In this document: positions 1-11,030 of the stretch, in pieces
How positions within the stretch are numbered: position 1 is the stretch's first letter
Layout of the letters: the number at the start of each line of letters is the position of its first letter
The notes under the pieces: generated by a model
Databases searched by the model: none
Told to the model about the DNA's origin: nothing
What the model saw: only the letters and a program-made list of their open reading frames with translations
Translations under genes and position numbers: made by a program
NCBI GenBank assembly: GCA_025267735.1
Contig: CM046301.1
Coordinates: forward strand, 64,003,872 to 64,067,871
Source of the DNA: Mactra quadrangularis
Taxonomy: Eukaryota; Mollusca; Bivalvia; Venerida; Mactridae
Reading direction: 5' to 3'
DNA length: 64,000 nt

Positions 1-300
1 GGCGAAGAAACGAAAAGACAAAGATAAGACAGATGTTAGGAGAACACACAACAAAACCATAGTTTGTCGTAACTTTGTCTTTTTGTTTCTTCGTTTCTTC
101 GCCACGAAGATACGCCAGATGAAGGGCGAATACACGACAAATCCATAGTTTGGCGTATCTTTGTCTTTTCGTTTCTTCGCCACAAGGAAAAGAAAATATA
201 CGACAAATGTCAGACGAAAACACGACACATTTTATCTGTCGTATTGTTGTATTAATTTTGTCGTGTGTTTGTTTCTTCGTGGCGAAGAAACAAAAAAACG
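1..300. repeat. Foldback-like motif repeat cut by window edge
   Basis: Short words built on TTTCTTCGCC and its complement alternate in both orientations. The opening ggcgaagaaacgaaaagaca is inverted at about 156-181, and related words recur near 275-295. The layout resembles arms of a foldback transposon made of short repeats. The left end lies outside the window, so no target duplication can be checked. Confidence 0.6.
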
Positions 301-350
301 ACATGGCATAAATCAGCCACTATAAAATATAGAATATATTAAACAATTAC

Positions 351-495
351 CTTGAAGTATAAGTCTCTTGTAAAATATATAACCAACTGATTCCCCACCA
401 AAGAAACAAAACATCGAGAAACAAGATACAAGAAATATTGGTATAGAGAAAAATGCATGAATTCTTTGGACCATACCAGCTGATAGTATATTAGT
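351..495 (-). CDS. HHAT: HHAT exon (last one inside the window)
   Basis: 145 bases between TTTCCAG and GTAATT, starting in phase 0 and leaving one base (G). Encodes IFLVSCFSMFCFFGGESVGY and FYKRLILQG, matching [28 protein letters not shown] of the human enzyme. The remaining 20-25 C-terminal residues must be coded to the left of base 1. Confidence 0.92.
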
Positions 496-855
496 CTGGA
501 AAAAACAACAATACAAACATTAAAATAATAAATATGGTTACAAATAAGTGAAATCATACTTAGTATGTAAGTTTTTTATTACACAAAACAACTCATTATC
601 AATATCACCTTTTTCCTGTTCAGTATAATGTTTAATGTGTCACATCACCACCTTTTCTAAATAGCCATCCTGATTTTCACCAGGCTTAGGTAGATTTCAT
701 TGCAAATGTATCAGCAGCTCTAAGAGGAGTCAAAAACTCCCAAGGGAGACTGATAGATAAACACCAGCAGCCCCATGACCTGGGTAAAAGCTGTGAAGTC
801 AGTAAACTTGCATAAGCAGGAAACTTAATAAGACTATAAAATGCCATTTATTATG

Positions 856-1265
856 GACAAAACCCAATCTGATTAAAACCCGATCTAAAATTTTCCGCTC
901 CCTACTCGCTATTTAAGATCTGGTCTTTTCCCAACGAGGCCACCTTCAAGTGACCATTTCTCATCTGAATATTAAGGACGAAATTGTTATGATATGTACC
1001 AGTAACTTGTTTACATCGTCTACGTCAGGCAATTTGAAATGAGCCATTCAATCGCAGACTGTAAATAATACCTCTGTTAAATTAACTTGCAAACCTTGGT
1101 CTAAAAGAAATTACGAAATCAAAATGTTATTAATAGTGTTTCGTCTAGATGACAGCTACGCATTGATTGGTCGTCACAAAGTTCATCTCGACGTGACCTT
1201 CCACGGAGACAGTAGAGATCCTGTACGACAGCTGTCTACAGGATATCTGTTTACTGAGATTGTTA
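856..1265 (-). repeat. Interspersed repeat, copy 1 of an inverted pair
   Basis: About 410 bases, diverged but clearly alignable in reverse complement with 6190-6605. Shared blocks include attaaaacccgatct, gtaaacaagttacc (opposite strand here), gcagactgt and ggatatctgtt. It sits in the HHAT intron between the exons at 351-495 and 1353-1554. Element class unknown. Confidence 0.75.
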
Positions 1266-1352
1266 TGGATTATTATGGATAAAGCCAATAGTCAAGCATG
1301 ACCTTCAATCCAGATGATCATTATTTCAATAGAAAGAAAGAACTATACTTAC

Positions 1353-1554
1353 CTCTAAATGTTTAACGACTGATATATTACATATAAGAGAACCAATTTT
1401 CTCTAATGAGACACCAGCATAATTCAATAATATCCATAACAATATGTACTGTTCTGCACCATGCCAATAAAATATATACATAAAACATAATAATGATGCC
1501 AAGATTTGTCTGTGTACTCCTGTCTTAGAACCACCACACGGTACATAGATATAT
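1353..1554 (-). CDS. HHAT: HHAT exon with catalytic histidine
   Basis: 202 bases between ACTTACAG and GTAAGT. Encodes YIYVPCGGSKTG, then ILASLLCFMYIFYWHGAEQY and LLWILLNYAGVSLEKIG. The YWHG motif carries the histidine conserved in active MBOAT enzymes (human HHAT His379). Human residues YVYIPVGGSQHG and FVSYWHGGYDY align directly. Confidence 0.95.
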
Positions 1555-1583
1555 CTGTAAGTTAAACAAACATTAGGTCTCAT

Positions 1584-1970
1584 GCACGGCTCAAATTTAT
1601 CAAAAAATTGGACTTGTTGATTTTATTTCAACTTGCAAAATGAAAAAATCAGTACGATTTTTTTCATCAAATTTTCATAGTAACTATTCATACCAGCAAT
1701 ACAGAAACATAGTGCTATATTTAACTATGAATAGAACAAGGGCCTTACTGTGATATCAACAAAGAATATTGAACACATTTTACTGTGACTCTTTAATTAA
1801 TACTATAGATCTATCAGTCTGTTTCAATGCTGATTCTAGCCTCATTAGAATGGTCAGTAATATTTTGCAGCAATTTCAACTCATGACAATTTGCGACTTA
1901 AAATACACGTTACTCACAATTTTAAAAATCCACTCGCATTTTGCAAGTATGCAAGCTTAAATTTGAGCCC
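1584..1970. mobile_element. Probable MITE with GGCTCAAATTTA-like ends
   Basis: Starts near cggctcaaatttatc and ends near cttaaatttgagccc, with internal words for 'cacttgcaaaatg' on both sides. The same design, better preserved, is found at 56906-57303. No convincing target duplication. Confidence 0.4.
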
Positions 1971-2454
1971 AGTTCACATGAATGCAACAATAATCTAAAT
2001 CTATTTCATTTCATTTTTCAGGAGCTTGGAATACCATAATCATTCTGTTTATATCTTTAACTTGAAGCAAAATGCCTATCATCCCATTAGGCTTTTTCCT
2101 CTTACTTCATGTTAAATGCAATTCACAATTTACCATTCTTTTGTAGCCTTGCATTCAAAGACCACAGCATAAAGATTTTTTGTAAAAAATATGTCTTGGT
2201 GATTAAACACTCAAATTTGGTCATGGCAAAATGATAAAACATAGACCTTCAAACATTACTCAGTATATAATGTCATAATATATACCATGCAATTCACATT
2301 GTTGCCATGATAATTGGAGTATTCAATTGTTTCTGTCTCAATATAGACCTTTTGAAATGATTCTTTTCAATACATATTAAATGATAAAAGATCAGATACA
2401 GATATATACACTTAAATAAATGCCTATCAGATTAAAAACAAAAGCATTAGTTAC

Positions 2455-2490
2455 CTTTTTAAGAAACTGTATAACCCTCTGTCAAAGTAC
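2455..2490 (-). CDS. HHAT: HHAT 36-base microexon
   Basis: One base, eleven codons and two bases between GTTGCAG and GTAACT. It encodes K-YFDRGLYSFLK-R, exactly the piece missing between the flanking exons (human RYFDVGLHNFLIR). Phases match on both sides (2 in, 2 out). Identified purely from family alignment and splice signals. Confidence 0.9.
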
Positions 2491-2915
2491 CTGCAACATA
2501 AGACGACAGGGTTCTGATGGACCACAATATTGGCAATTCACTAACTAATAAGCATTTCGTACATTTAAACACTTCAAGATCTAAGGGAGATAATCAAACA
2601 CTTGTAGTATGTGCTATAAACTTGGTTACCTCCCTTTGTTTGAAAAAAAGCACACTAGTGAGGAAAAGGGTTTTTCAATGTATCAAGAAAATATCCAGGT
2701 TTTTAATCAGTTTTAAGTAAACGCACAGAATTATTTATTTCGTTTTTTGGTACTTAATCCAATGTAGGATTAACAAATAAATTCCTCGAACTAAATTCCA
2801 ATCTCCCCTTGTATATGTACAATAAGAAGGAAAATAGCATCACAAATTAAATTATTGAAAGGGCAGATTAATAAAAGATTGGACTAAGTAAATTATTGAT
2901 GAAAATATGACTTAC

Positions 2916-3238
2916 TTCCACATATCTGAGTATAAATGTATATAAGAGATACATTTAGGTCCTTCAGGGGGATCCAGGTAATCAAATTTGGCTATAGTCC
3001 CAGGTAGACCAAACATCACTAAATATTTCATCATGAAAAATTGTCCATGAAGATAACCTATACCAGCTAGAGTGAACAGTGATACTGATCTAAGTGCTGT
3101 ATGATTGTGTTGGAGTGCATTAAAATATAGGAAATGTAGAAGGAATTCATTGAACCCGGCCCAGAAACAAAATCTTAAAACATGTAGTATTAGCATGCTG
3201 GTTCCTGGCTTGGTACCATCTGGTGTAGTTTTGTTCAT
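2916..3238 (-). CDS. HHAT: HHAT exon with MBOAT core aspartate
   Basis: 323 bases (107 codons plus two bases) between ATTTCAG and GTAAGT. Encodes GFNEFLLHFLYFNALQ, then KYLVMFGLPGTIAKFDYLDP and PKCISYIHLYSDMW. Human HHAT has KYLVLFGVPALLMRLDGLTP here, so the conserved active-site-region aspartate is present. Two to three hydrophobic membrane segments are visible. Confidence 0.93.
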
Positions 3239-3412
3239 CTGAAATTATATAGAAAATTTCTACCAATATCTTACCACAGGGCAATGAAATATTATGTATA
3301 ATTTGAAGGCTTAAATAGCTATAGGGCATTTTAGACAAATTAGTGACAACTGAATAGTTATCTCAGTAACCATATATGTATATCCTGTAATCTACTGTCA
3401 AGGAATCTCTTA

Positions 3413-3804
3413 CAGGGTGGCCACGGAAATTCTAAAGTGATATTCCCTGATAATAAATTCCCTGATTTTTCCCTGACTTAACGGTAGTTACCCTGATTTT
3501 TTAAAGCATATTTTGTAAAGAATATCATCAGTTACATTTTGACTAAAATACAGTGAACTTTAGAATGATAGCCATAAAAATATAAAAAAAATACAGAATT
3601 TTATATGACAACTGATAAAAGGAAAGCCCATGAAATAAACCCAATCAAAGACAGAATCAATAAGACAAAATGCATTTTTCCAATTGGTTGTAAAATTCCC
3701 TGATAATTCCCTGATTTCAAGCAAATTTTAAAATTCCCTGATTTTTCCATGCAGGGAATTTTATTTTGGCATTTTTCCTGTTTTCCAGAGTCTGTGGCCA
3801 CCTG
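3413..3804. mobile_element. MITE with CAGGGTGGCCAC ends
   Basis: About 392 bases with inverted ends CAGGGTGGCCAC and GTGGCCACCTG. The interior has repeated TTCCCTGATTTTTCCCTGA-type words. Non-coding. CAG-type ends fit hAT-like non-autonomous elements, but no clean 8-base duplication is visible. Confidence 0.6.
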
Positions 3805-4904
3805 GTCTTAATATTGCACAGGGAACAATGAGAGGGAACATGTAAAAAAAAGAAGTTAAGGCAGAATTCCCATAATAGCACCTGTCAACATTGGGGCGAT
3901 ATCAGGTCATGTCGACAGATTATGTGAGCAGTTTTCGTCAATGTCTTTAAAAATCAATGAAGATTGGATATACTATTTTATTGTGTAAATGCTTCCTTTT
4001 CAAAATTTATTGAATATTATTCTTATAATAACTAAAAAGGTTATTTATTCTCATAATTATTAGAGATATTTGATAGAATTCAGGTTTAAAGTTTAAACCG
4101 GGAGTTTATAAATCCAATTTAAACAATGGACAAAAAGATTTGTCCCAAAACAATTTTGTCCCCAAACAAATTTGTTAACACTTAGTTGTTGGTGATTGCT
4201 GCAATTAGATTGTAAAATACCATTATTGCATCTTAAAATAGTCAAAAATAGTATTTAAAGGTTAAACATTACTGTAAAGAAGTATTTATGTCATATTATA
4301 ATTGTCACTAGAGTTTTGACATTTTTTCATGAAGGGGGAGGGTGTGATGTATTCAAATGTCATTTTTTTGGTTAGCTGTGGTGAAAATTCTTTTTCTTTC
4401 TTTTACTCATTGCCATATGGTATAAAGTAAATTATTAAATAGGTAACTTGGACTGCAGAAACTGTTTTAATAGTCAAAAAATAAGGATACAGACTTGTGG
4501 TTTTTAAAGCCGGTGAAAATCGTCACATTTTCTGTTGGGTCTCCCTATGATTAACTTGGTATATGTGTAAAAATATACTCAGGTGAAGTTATTAAAGTTG
4601 ATGTATTTGCATGTATGAAAGTATTTATTAGTATTGTAATTTTCATTAAACCACTAATATGAAAATTATTTGATTATTCAATGCATTTGTACATTTAATG
4701 ATTTTAAAGACATATAACCCTTCAAATTTTTAGTGTGATTCTTATTCATTACTCAATTTTCAAAAAAAAAATGTTATAAAAAAATTATTTGTCGATGGAA
4801 AGTTTAAATATTTAGCCAGTTAATCTAGGCTGATTCACTGATGATAAAGAAAGTATTAAATAGCTAATTCTTGGATATGTGTATTATGGGTATCCTATCT
4901 TTAA

Positions 4905-5120
4905 GAGCAGTTTAAAGTTTGCTTTCAAATATATATTCAGCGGACTTTACAATCTTGAATGATTACCCTTGATCAATGAAATCACCCATTTACATCTGGG
5001 TAGTCTGAAACAACTGTAGGTTAATTTCTTGCTCAAAGAAATTAGCAGTGCCCCTAGTGGGGATAGAACCCAAGACCTCTTGATCCCTAATCGTGCGTCC
5101 TACCACTGGATCACTGGTCC
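4905..5120 (-). repeat. tRNA-derived SINE (family 2), minus strand
   Basis: The reverse complement begins with a tRNA-like head (box A-like TGATCCAGTGGTAGGACGC, box B-like GGTTCTATCCCC) followed by a conserved body with words such as atttctttgagc and atgtaaatggg. Related copies lie at 34810-35071, 58684-58886, 60591-60831 and 62397-62599. Confidence 0.65.
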
Positions 5121-5276
5121 AACTGAAAAATGCATTTTGCGGGTTTAGCACAAAACAGTGGTAACTCAATATAAGAAAAGAGTGAGTTACGATTGTTTTG
5201 CGCTTAACCCGCGATCTGATATCATCAACCTAGACAACTCAACCATAGAGTCAACAAATAGAAGTTTCATAATTAC

Positions 5277-5488
5277 CTGTTGTTTAAATAAATTATAAGT
5301 AAGAAGTGGTCCAGTAAAGTATAACGGTATATAGAAGATATAAGTGAGATGATCTATAAAACTATAACCAAATAAACCATCACTATTATCATCATTTTCA
5401 TCATCATTATCAGTTTGTGTAGCATCACTTCCTGTTCCTTTATCTTCTGGTCTTATCTCTTTATATAATAGTTCTTCAGAGACAATAT
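5277..5488 (-). CDS. HHAT: HHAT exon
   Basis: 212 bases from CTTTCAG to GTAATT. The first two bases complete the aspartate codon begun in the previous exon. It carries an insert rich in Asp and Asn (TDNDDENDDNSDG), longer than in vertebrates, then the conserved YSFIDHLTYIFYIPLYFTG and LLTYNLFKQQ, matching YSFPWMLAYVFYYPVLHNGP and SEFIKQM. The acidic insert is probably a variable loop. Confidence 0.9.
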
Positions 5489-6189
5489 CTGAAAGTAGTT
5501 TTACAATCACAGTCTTCGAAATTAACATTTTGAATTTACTCGCCATTCGGGCCAGTAACTTTACAAAAGTAGGTGGCCCAGAGAAATTTTTACTCGCAGG
5601 AATCACAAATCTAAAGTTGATTTGTTTTGGCATAAAAGTCATAAATAAAAGACAAGAAACTACGAGTTTTTGTGTTAATTATATATACATTTTTGTTTAC
5701 AGACGATTTTTTTTACAAAAAGAATACTAAATTATTAATAATAAACACTATTTAGTTGTAAAATGATGACAATGCAGTTTGTTCTGATGATTATTTTTGC
5801 GGAATTTTACAGTTTTGTTTATGATTTGATAAGATATTTAGAAAGGATGTGCTTCCATTCCTTCACGATTTGCAAACGACATTGTGCTTACACGCACATC
5901 GATAATAACTGATTACAGGTCGTGAAATATGTGGTTAAATGCCACTCAATTTTTTACTTGCCCATCGGGCAAACAGAAAATGATTTTTTGTCGCCTGAAT
6001 TTAATTTTACTCGCCTGGGCAAACGGGTGAGTGCTAATTTTTCGAAAACTGCAATCATCAACAACAAGTCAAATATTATTATTAAAAGTCCACTTGACCG
6101 AGATGAAAATGCACTTGTCCAGATGATCAATACTCGAAAAGTAATATTGAAAACTGTGATATAAGACAGTCATACATGTACATACTGTA

Positions 6190-6605
6190 AGTAATGATAT
6201 TTGACAACAATCTCCTTTAACAGATATCCTGTAGAGCATTGTCGAACAGGATCTTTACTTTCTCAATGCAGGGTCACTTCGAGATGACCTTTATGTCGAC
6301 TAATCAATGCGTAGCTTTTATCTAGACGAAACACTATTAATAACATTTCTATTTCGTAATTTCTATTTTTAAACCAAGGTTGGCAAGCTAATTTAACAGC
6401 AGTATTATTCACAGTCTGCGATTGGACGGCTTATTTCAAATTGCGTGATGTAGACAATGTAAACAAGTTACCAATCATAACAATCTTGTCATGAATATTA
6501 TGATGAGAAAAGGTCACCTGAACATGACATTTATTTGAAAAAGGCCAGATCAAAATTAGCGAGTAGGCGAGCGGAAAATTTCAGATCGGGTTTTAATCAG
6601 ATTGA
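6190..6605 (+). repeat. Interspersed repeat, copy 2 of an inverted pair
   Basis: Reverse-complement partner of 856-1265. It lies in the HHAT intron between the exons at 5277-5488 and 6796-6937. Together the two copies bracket four HHAT exons and could pair in the pre-mRNA. No coding capacity seen. Confidence 0.75.
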
Positions 6606-6795
6606 TATCACCAGTTTCAAAGTCAGTCACATATGCTAACCATAGTACCACAGCTGCAGCTAATTGAAAATTTTAAATAAACATCATAATCCTAGTAAAA
6701 AATGATGAGAGCAAAATGAATTTCAATACTTCAACATTTTCTTGCATATTTGTCACACTAGTTGATAGTTGATGACCAACAGAAAATTCTCTTAC

Positions 6796-6937
6796 CTTGT
6801 TTAGAGACTTTAATCTTTCTTTGTTTATACCAACATTTCTCCAGACAAAAACTTGTACTTTTAATATTAAGTAATGCTAATGTAAACATTAGTAAATAAT
6901 ACCAGGTTCCCTCAGGGTCATCCTCTACAAGATCTTT
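6796..6937 (-). CDS. HHAT: HHAT exon
   Basis: 142 bases between TTGTAG and GTAAGA, entering in phase 0 and leaving one base (G). Encodes EGTWYYLLMFTLALL and then STSFCLEKCWYKQ, the counterpart of NEYYLLQFTLTVR and TSFSLELCWQQ in the human enzyme. Too short and AT-rich to stand out as an open frame; found by its splice borders and its match to the family. Confidence 0.9.
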
Positions 6938-6989
6938 CTACAATACAAACATATATAGACAGTTATATCTAACATTGCACATTGCCTAA

Positions 6990-7450
6990 CAATTTTCGCT
7001 ACTTATCGCTATGAAAAAGCGCTTTCTTGTAGCAATTCTTCTTAGGAAACGGCTCGCTATTTACGCCACAAACCAAGATGGCGGCCTTTACCGAGTAAAA
7101 CTTTTGCTCTTATTGCAATTGCATGTTTTTGGGGCGATTTCAAACTAAATAAGGCTTTAACAAGTATAAAATCACTGCAAAAACATATGTTTATTTGAAC
7201 AATTACAAATATCAATTAATTTTAATTCATCTATAGTCAGTCAAACATAAAAACCAAATTGTCGGCAAACAGGAAGTCACATCATTGCGGAGGCAGCCGT
7301 TTTGATTTGTTAAAGCGCTTTTGGGTAGCGAAGAATTTTATTGCTAGCTTTGGCTACGTAGCGAAATGAAACGATATCTTGTAGCAAGTCGTTTCCTATG
7401 ATTTTGCTACGAAGCGATACCTAGGGAAATGCTTAAGCAACGCGCCCTAG
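6990..7450. repeat. Degenerate repeat around AGCGCTTT / CGCTAC words
   Basis: Words such as cttgtagcaa, aagcgctttt and aaacgg occur in both orientations, and the stretch is bounded by cctaacaattttcgct and aatgcttaagc. It is richer in GC than its surroundings and contains CCAAGATGGCGGC, a YY1-like word. Probably an old transposon in an HHAT intron; ends are uncertain. Confidence 0.35.
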
Positions 7451-7870
7451 GCATAAAACAATCAACCAACGTTCAATTTCATTGGCTTATTCAAATGTTT
7501 TGACTTCCTCAGAAATATTCAGTGTCAATTTGGGTAAAGGTACAGTATAAAACTTATATGAATGTCATCATCTTATTTTTTAGGACAACATTCAACTCTG
7601 TCATTCCTTTCAAAAAGAATTCTCCTAGAATGGAAATAACAGGTTCACTTTTTTGTGTTATCCAGGTTATCAATGTACTTTGACAAAGATCTTTGCTTTT
7701 CATGATAAATCATATGTACATGTATTGTTTTAATTATGTTTGATGTTTTTGTAAATTATTTTCTTTAATGAAATAGTCTAGAGAATCAGCAAAGCTAATT
7801 AAACATTTTGAACAAACTACATGTGTAAAGAAACAAAGTCTTGGGGACCCCAATGTATATTATCTGTTAC

Positions 7871-8277
7871 CAGGGCTCAACAAATCCACTTATCCACTCG
7901 TAATTACGAGTAGAAATTGACTCAGGACGAGTTGGCATTCTGGCAGTGCTCATCCTGCAGGACAAGTGAAATTTCTAGCCAAAACTTTCAAATTTCAAGT
8001 TTTAAATACATTTACAAAGTTTTATCGAAAACGCAACAAATTAAGCATATTTCATCACTTGCAATCTGAAAACATTGATTAGATTGCTTTTTGTTTCAAG
8101 AAACGGCTGTCATATACAACAAATAACATCTATGTTACTGCTTCATACAAGTTTACAATTGATTGCATTTTCCTTTGGTGAAGTACAGGACAAATTTGAA
8201 TAGCAGCAGGACGAGTGAAACTTCCAAGCTGCTCGTCCTGCAGGATGAGTTGCTTCCAAAACATTTGTCAAGTCCTG
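7871..8277. mobile_element. MITE with CAGGGCTCAACAAAT ends
   Basis: Inverted ends CAGGGCTCAACAAAT and ATTTGTCAAGTCCTG enclose about 407 bases that also carry internal inverted words (gacgagt, ctgcagga). The direct repeat GTTAC flanks both sides. Non-coding; hAT-like by its ends. Confidence 0.65.
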
Positions 8278-8287
8278 GTTACACTTA

Positions 8288-8599
8288 CCATCCGGCTAGC
8301 TCAGTTGGTAGCACGCAAGTCTACTGATCCAGGGGTTGTGGGTTCGATTCCCAGGCGGGGCATACTTTAGAGGAGCTTGGTCATGAAATTATTTCTATGG
8401 CCATTCTCCCTCCTACCAAAGACTTTTAATTATGTAGGGCAGTGATCAGTCACTGACGAAAGTATGTGCTTAGTAGTTGGTTAATAGCTAAATCCAGAGA
8501 TTTAGCCTTTCCATGAGGAGTGTGTAGGTTGACTGACCGCCGTTATATGACCTATAAAATGCTACAGCATTAAACCCAACAAAACAAACAAACAAACAC
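8288..8599 (+). repeat. tRNA-derived SINE (family 3)
   Basis: tRNA-like head with box A-like TAGCTCAGTTGGTAG and box B GGTTCGATTCC, a body of about 200 bases, a conserved 3' word cattaaacccaac and a (AAAC)n tail. The tail lies almost against the donor site of the HHAT exon ending at 8604. The head differs enough from a working tRNA (odd acceptor stem, no discriminator) to reject a tRNA gene. Confidence 0.75.
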
Positions 8600-8603
8600 T
8601 TAC

Positions 8604-8798
8604 CATCAATGATATAAAAGGTTCAAAGTTTAGGGTAGACAATGATAAAAGGGAGACAATCCATACAGGTACAGTATATCCCGGTATTGAAGTGATATAT
8701 AATACAATACAATGTATTAATAATAGTACTACAGAACGCCAACCAACCAGCTGTGATACAGTCACCAGTGAATAGAATAAAAACATGTACTTTCTAGC
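8604..8798 (-). CDS. HHAT: HHAT exon with two membrane segments
   Basis: Exactly 65 codons between ATTTCAG and GTAAGTG, phase 0 at both ends. Starts ARKYMFLFYS and contains VVLLLIHCIVLYITSIPG and VWIVSLLSLSTLNFEPF, aligning with ARKHRPW and LLTWLCSLLLLSTL of human HHAT. The donor lies only a few bases from the tail of a SINE (8288-8599), an unusually tight insertion. Confidence 0.9.
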
Positions 8799-10391
8799 CT
8801 GAAATGATAAAAGCAACAATATTTGTCACATAACCCAGGGATTTTATAAAACAGAGATTTGCAAGGAAGTGCTTTTTTTAAATATTTACGGTCGTCACTG
8901 TCTATAATTAGCTGAAGCAGGCTGTACAAACTATCCCAGAGTTTTAAAAACTTGATTTATGTTTTTGTACAAGTCATGTCTTCCATGCAACTTGCGAATG
9001 TTTCTGAAGTTTTTGACAAACATTTGTCGCAATTATAACCGAAAATATGACTCTAGGTAATGTAAATTAGGGTTGAAAATGGTGGATCGGCAGAAAAATG
9101 CATTACTTTGTGAAACAGTCTGCGAGGGTAAATTTACCTAAAAATCATCTAGAAACACATATTTCCTAACCTTTATGTTAATTTTAATGGTACTGGTACA
9201 AAATTTCATGTGAATATCTTTATTTAAACTTGTTATTTGTATGAGCTGAAATAATAGCCATGACAGTGTAATTTGATGTAAATCTATGTGGTTACAAATC
9301 TCCGTTACATAAAATCCCAGCATAACCTGACTTGCTTACTGTATTGTTGTTTGGAGTATCCAAATGTCTCTTTATTTGAGTACTTTACCTCCCTTTATCT
9401 CTAAAACACCAAAATCTAATTTAAGGCTACTGTTAAAAGCGAAATGATGTGCACAGATATTTTACAAATTCTGTATTTAAACACTTGTTTATTGATATTC
9501 CCATTTTATTCTAAGTTGTGCGTGATATTCCTAATTTTTCCCAATTTCACAACTAATTAATTCCCAATTGGAGGGGTACTAGACCCATTCCTATGGGGTG
9601 AAAAAAAATGCTGGATTGCTTAACTTCACTCAGGTTCAAATGGGAACCAGCAACAGTAGTATAACACCTTTCTTCCATATCTTGGCTGGGAATAAGTGGA
9701 GTAAAAGAAGGGAAATAGATAGACAGCTATAAAGTAGCCTGATGTTCAGAGGTAATAGCTGTAAAGAGGTATCAAGTATCAACATGAAACTTAAGATTAT
9801 AAAATGTAAAAAGTAACTGCTTATCATTTTGTAGTTGAATAGTAAGATTAAAAAAAAGTTCAGAATAGTTTCAATGAAACTTCTATGAAAATTGTAGGAA
9901 TGTGGATCGTCGAGCTAGTGGCGATCCCATCCGAACCATGATTCATGTGTAGCGATTCACGAATTGAACCACAAATCACTTGTTAATGGAGAAGCATATA
10001 GGAATTCATAATTATAACAAAAATTAGTGAAGAATAACAGATGCTTTTACTATATGGAAAACCATGTACTCTAAACATTTCTAATACCAGATTTTTTATG
10101 GGAATTTTAGGTGATAACATTTTTTGTTTAAATGTGTTTCAATCAGAATTTTGACTCAAGATATTACTGACCCTACATAAATTTGAGTTTTCATTAGAAA
10201 TGCAGCTCGTTTCAGTGGTAATTGACCTGAAAATGTTCTTTTTAAATTTTTCCAAAAAATAGATCGCGATCTGACAATTTCTGACGTCACGAATATTCGT
10301 ACTCAATTTTCTAGTCGAGATCGTGAATATCCGAGTACTCGGATACTCGCAGCAGCCTTAGAAAATTGTGAAAAAGTATTATAAATCTTAC

Positions 10392-10567
10392 ACTAGGTTT
10401 ATTCCACAGAGCTATTTTTCCAATTGCAATATGACCAATATACCATGGCCATACTCTCCAAAACATCAAGTACCAAAATCTCCATTCAAAATTAGAGATA
10501 TCTTGTTCTTTATTTAACCAAAACCATCCTTTATCAAAGTCATATAGGTTTAAAATACCATCATATT
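10392..10567 (-). CDS. HHAT: HHAT exon (most upstream exon found)
   Basis: Acceptor TTTCAG and donor GTAAGA bound 176 bases: two bases completing a codon plus 58 codons. It encodes YDGILNLYDF and then DISNFEWRFW, matching the ETDTLFGG...DATDFEW part of vertebrate HHAT, and ends ALWNKPS. An aromatic-rich membrane segment (about 20 residues, WPWYIGHIAIGKIALW) follows FEW. The incoming phase shows that at least one more coding exon lies upstream. Confidence 0.88.
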
Positions 10568-10748
10568 CTGAAATGTAATAAATTTCTCATGATGTGTTAG
10601 GTTTTTCCCAACTTTTCCCATGCACTAACTTGGTAAAGAGCAAAGTAATCAACTGACCTAACTTTATGATGTAAGAAATTTTCACTTTACATGATATGAT
10701 ACTCAGAACTTACGAATAAGCTACAGTTCATACATACATATCCTGAGT

Positions 10749-11030
10749 TTATTTGTCATCTGCTGCGGGAGTCCCAGATACTGAGGTAGGCAGCAGGCGG
10801 CTTGAATGTCTAACACCAGCTCTCCATCCATCCCTGTTGTGTGGACTGGTATTGCCCATACCACATACACTTAAATCGGTCTTGATGCTGTCAGACCACG
10901 ATTTTCTAGGTCTTCCACGCCCACTGGCGCTTGGAATATCCATGTTCATAATGGTGTTGGTACAATTGTTACGAGAAGCATGGCCAAACCATCTCAGGCG
11001 TTTGGTACGGAGAGCTATGACTACCTTCAG
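10749..11030 (-). pseudogene. LINE reverse transcriptase C-terminal fragment
   Basis: An open frame without its own start carries LRTKRLRWFGHASRNN, then GRGRPRKSWSDSIKTDL and NRDGWRAGVR. RLRWFGH, GRPRKxWxDxIKxDL and RDxWR are standard for the tail of many animal non-LTR retrotransposon polymerases. Stops lie immediately upstream (TAATAA), so this is a 5'-truncated copy. It sits between the first HHAT exon found and the gene's unseen start. Confidence 0.8.

Larger units (their letters stand above)
351..10567 (-). other. HHAT: Hedgehog acyltransferase gene (HHAT), partial, 8 exons visible
   Basis: Gene span on the minus strand. Seen: eight exons with GT/AG borders join in phase to about 477 codons: 10392-10567, 8604-8798, 6796-6937, 5277-5488, 2916-3238, 2455-2490, 1353-1554, 351-495. 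Known: HHAT is an MBOAT enzyme of the ER membrane that attaches palmitate to the N-terminal cysteine of Hedgehog; human HHAT is 493 residues. The order of family blocks is preserved: FEW near the N-terminus, SLLSLSTL, CLEKCW, the KYLVMFG-FD block, YFDRGLY, YWHG, then FFGGESVGYIFYKR. The WHG histidine argues for an active acyltransferase rather than HHATL, which lacks it. About 35-40 N-terminal residues were not located upstream of 10567, and the last exon is off the left edge. Porcupine is unlikely given these blocks. Confidence 0.93.

Noticed and set aside
8288..8370. tRNA gene
   Set aside because: Boxes A and B are good but the acceptor stem does not pair and a SINE body with (AAAC)n tail follows.
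9636..9827. Leucine-rich 63-codon minus-strand frame in an HHAT intron
   Set aside because: HHAT exons on both sides join without it, and it has no matching block in the family.
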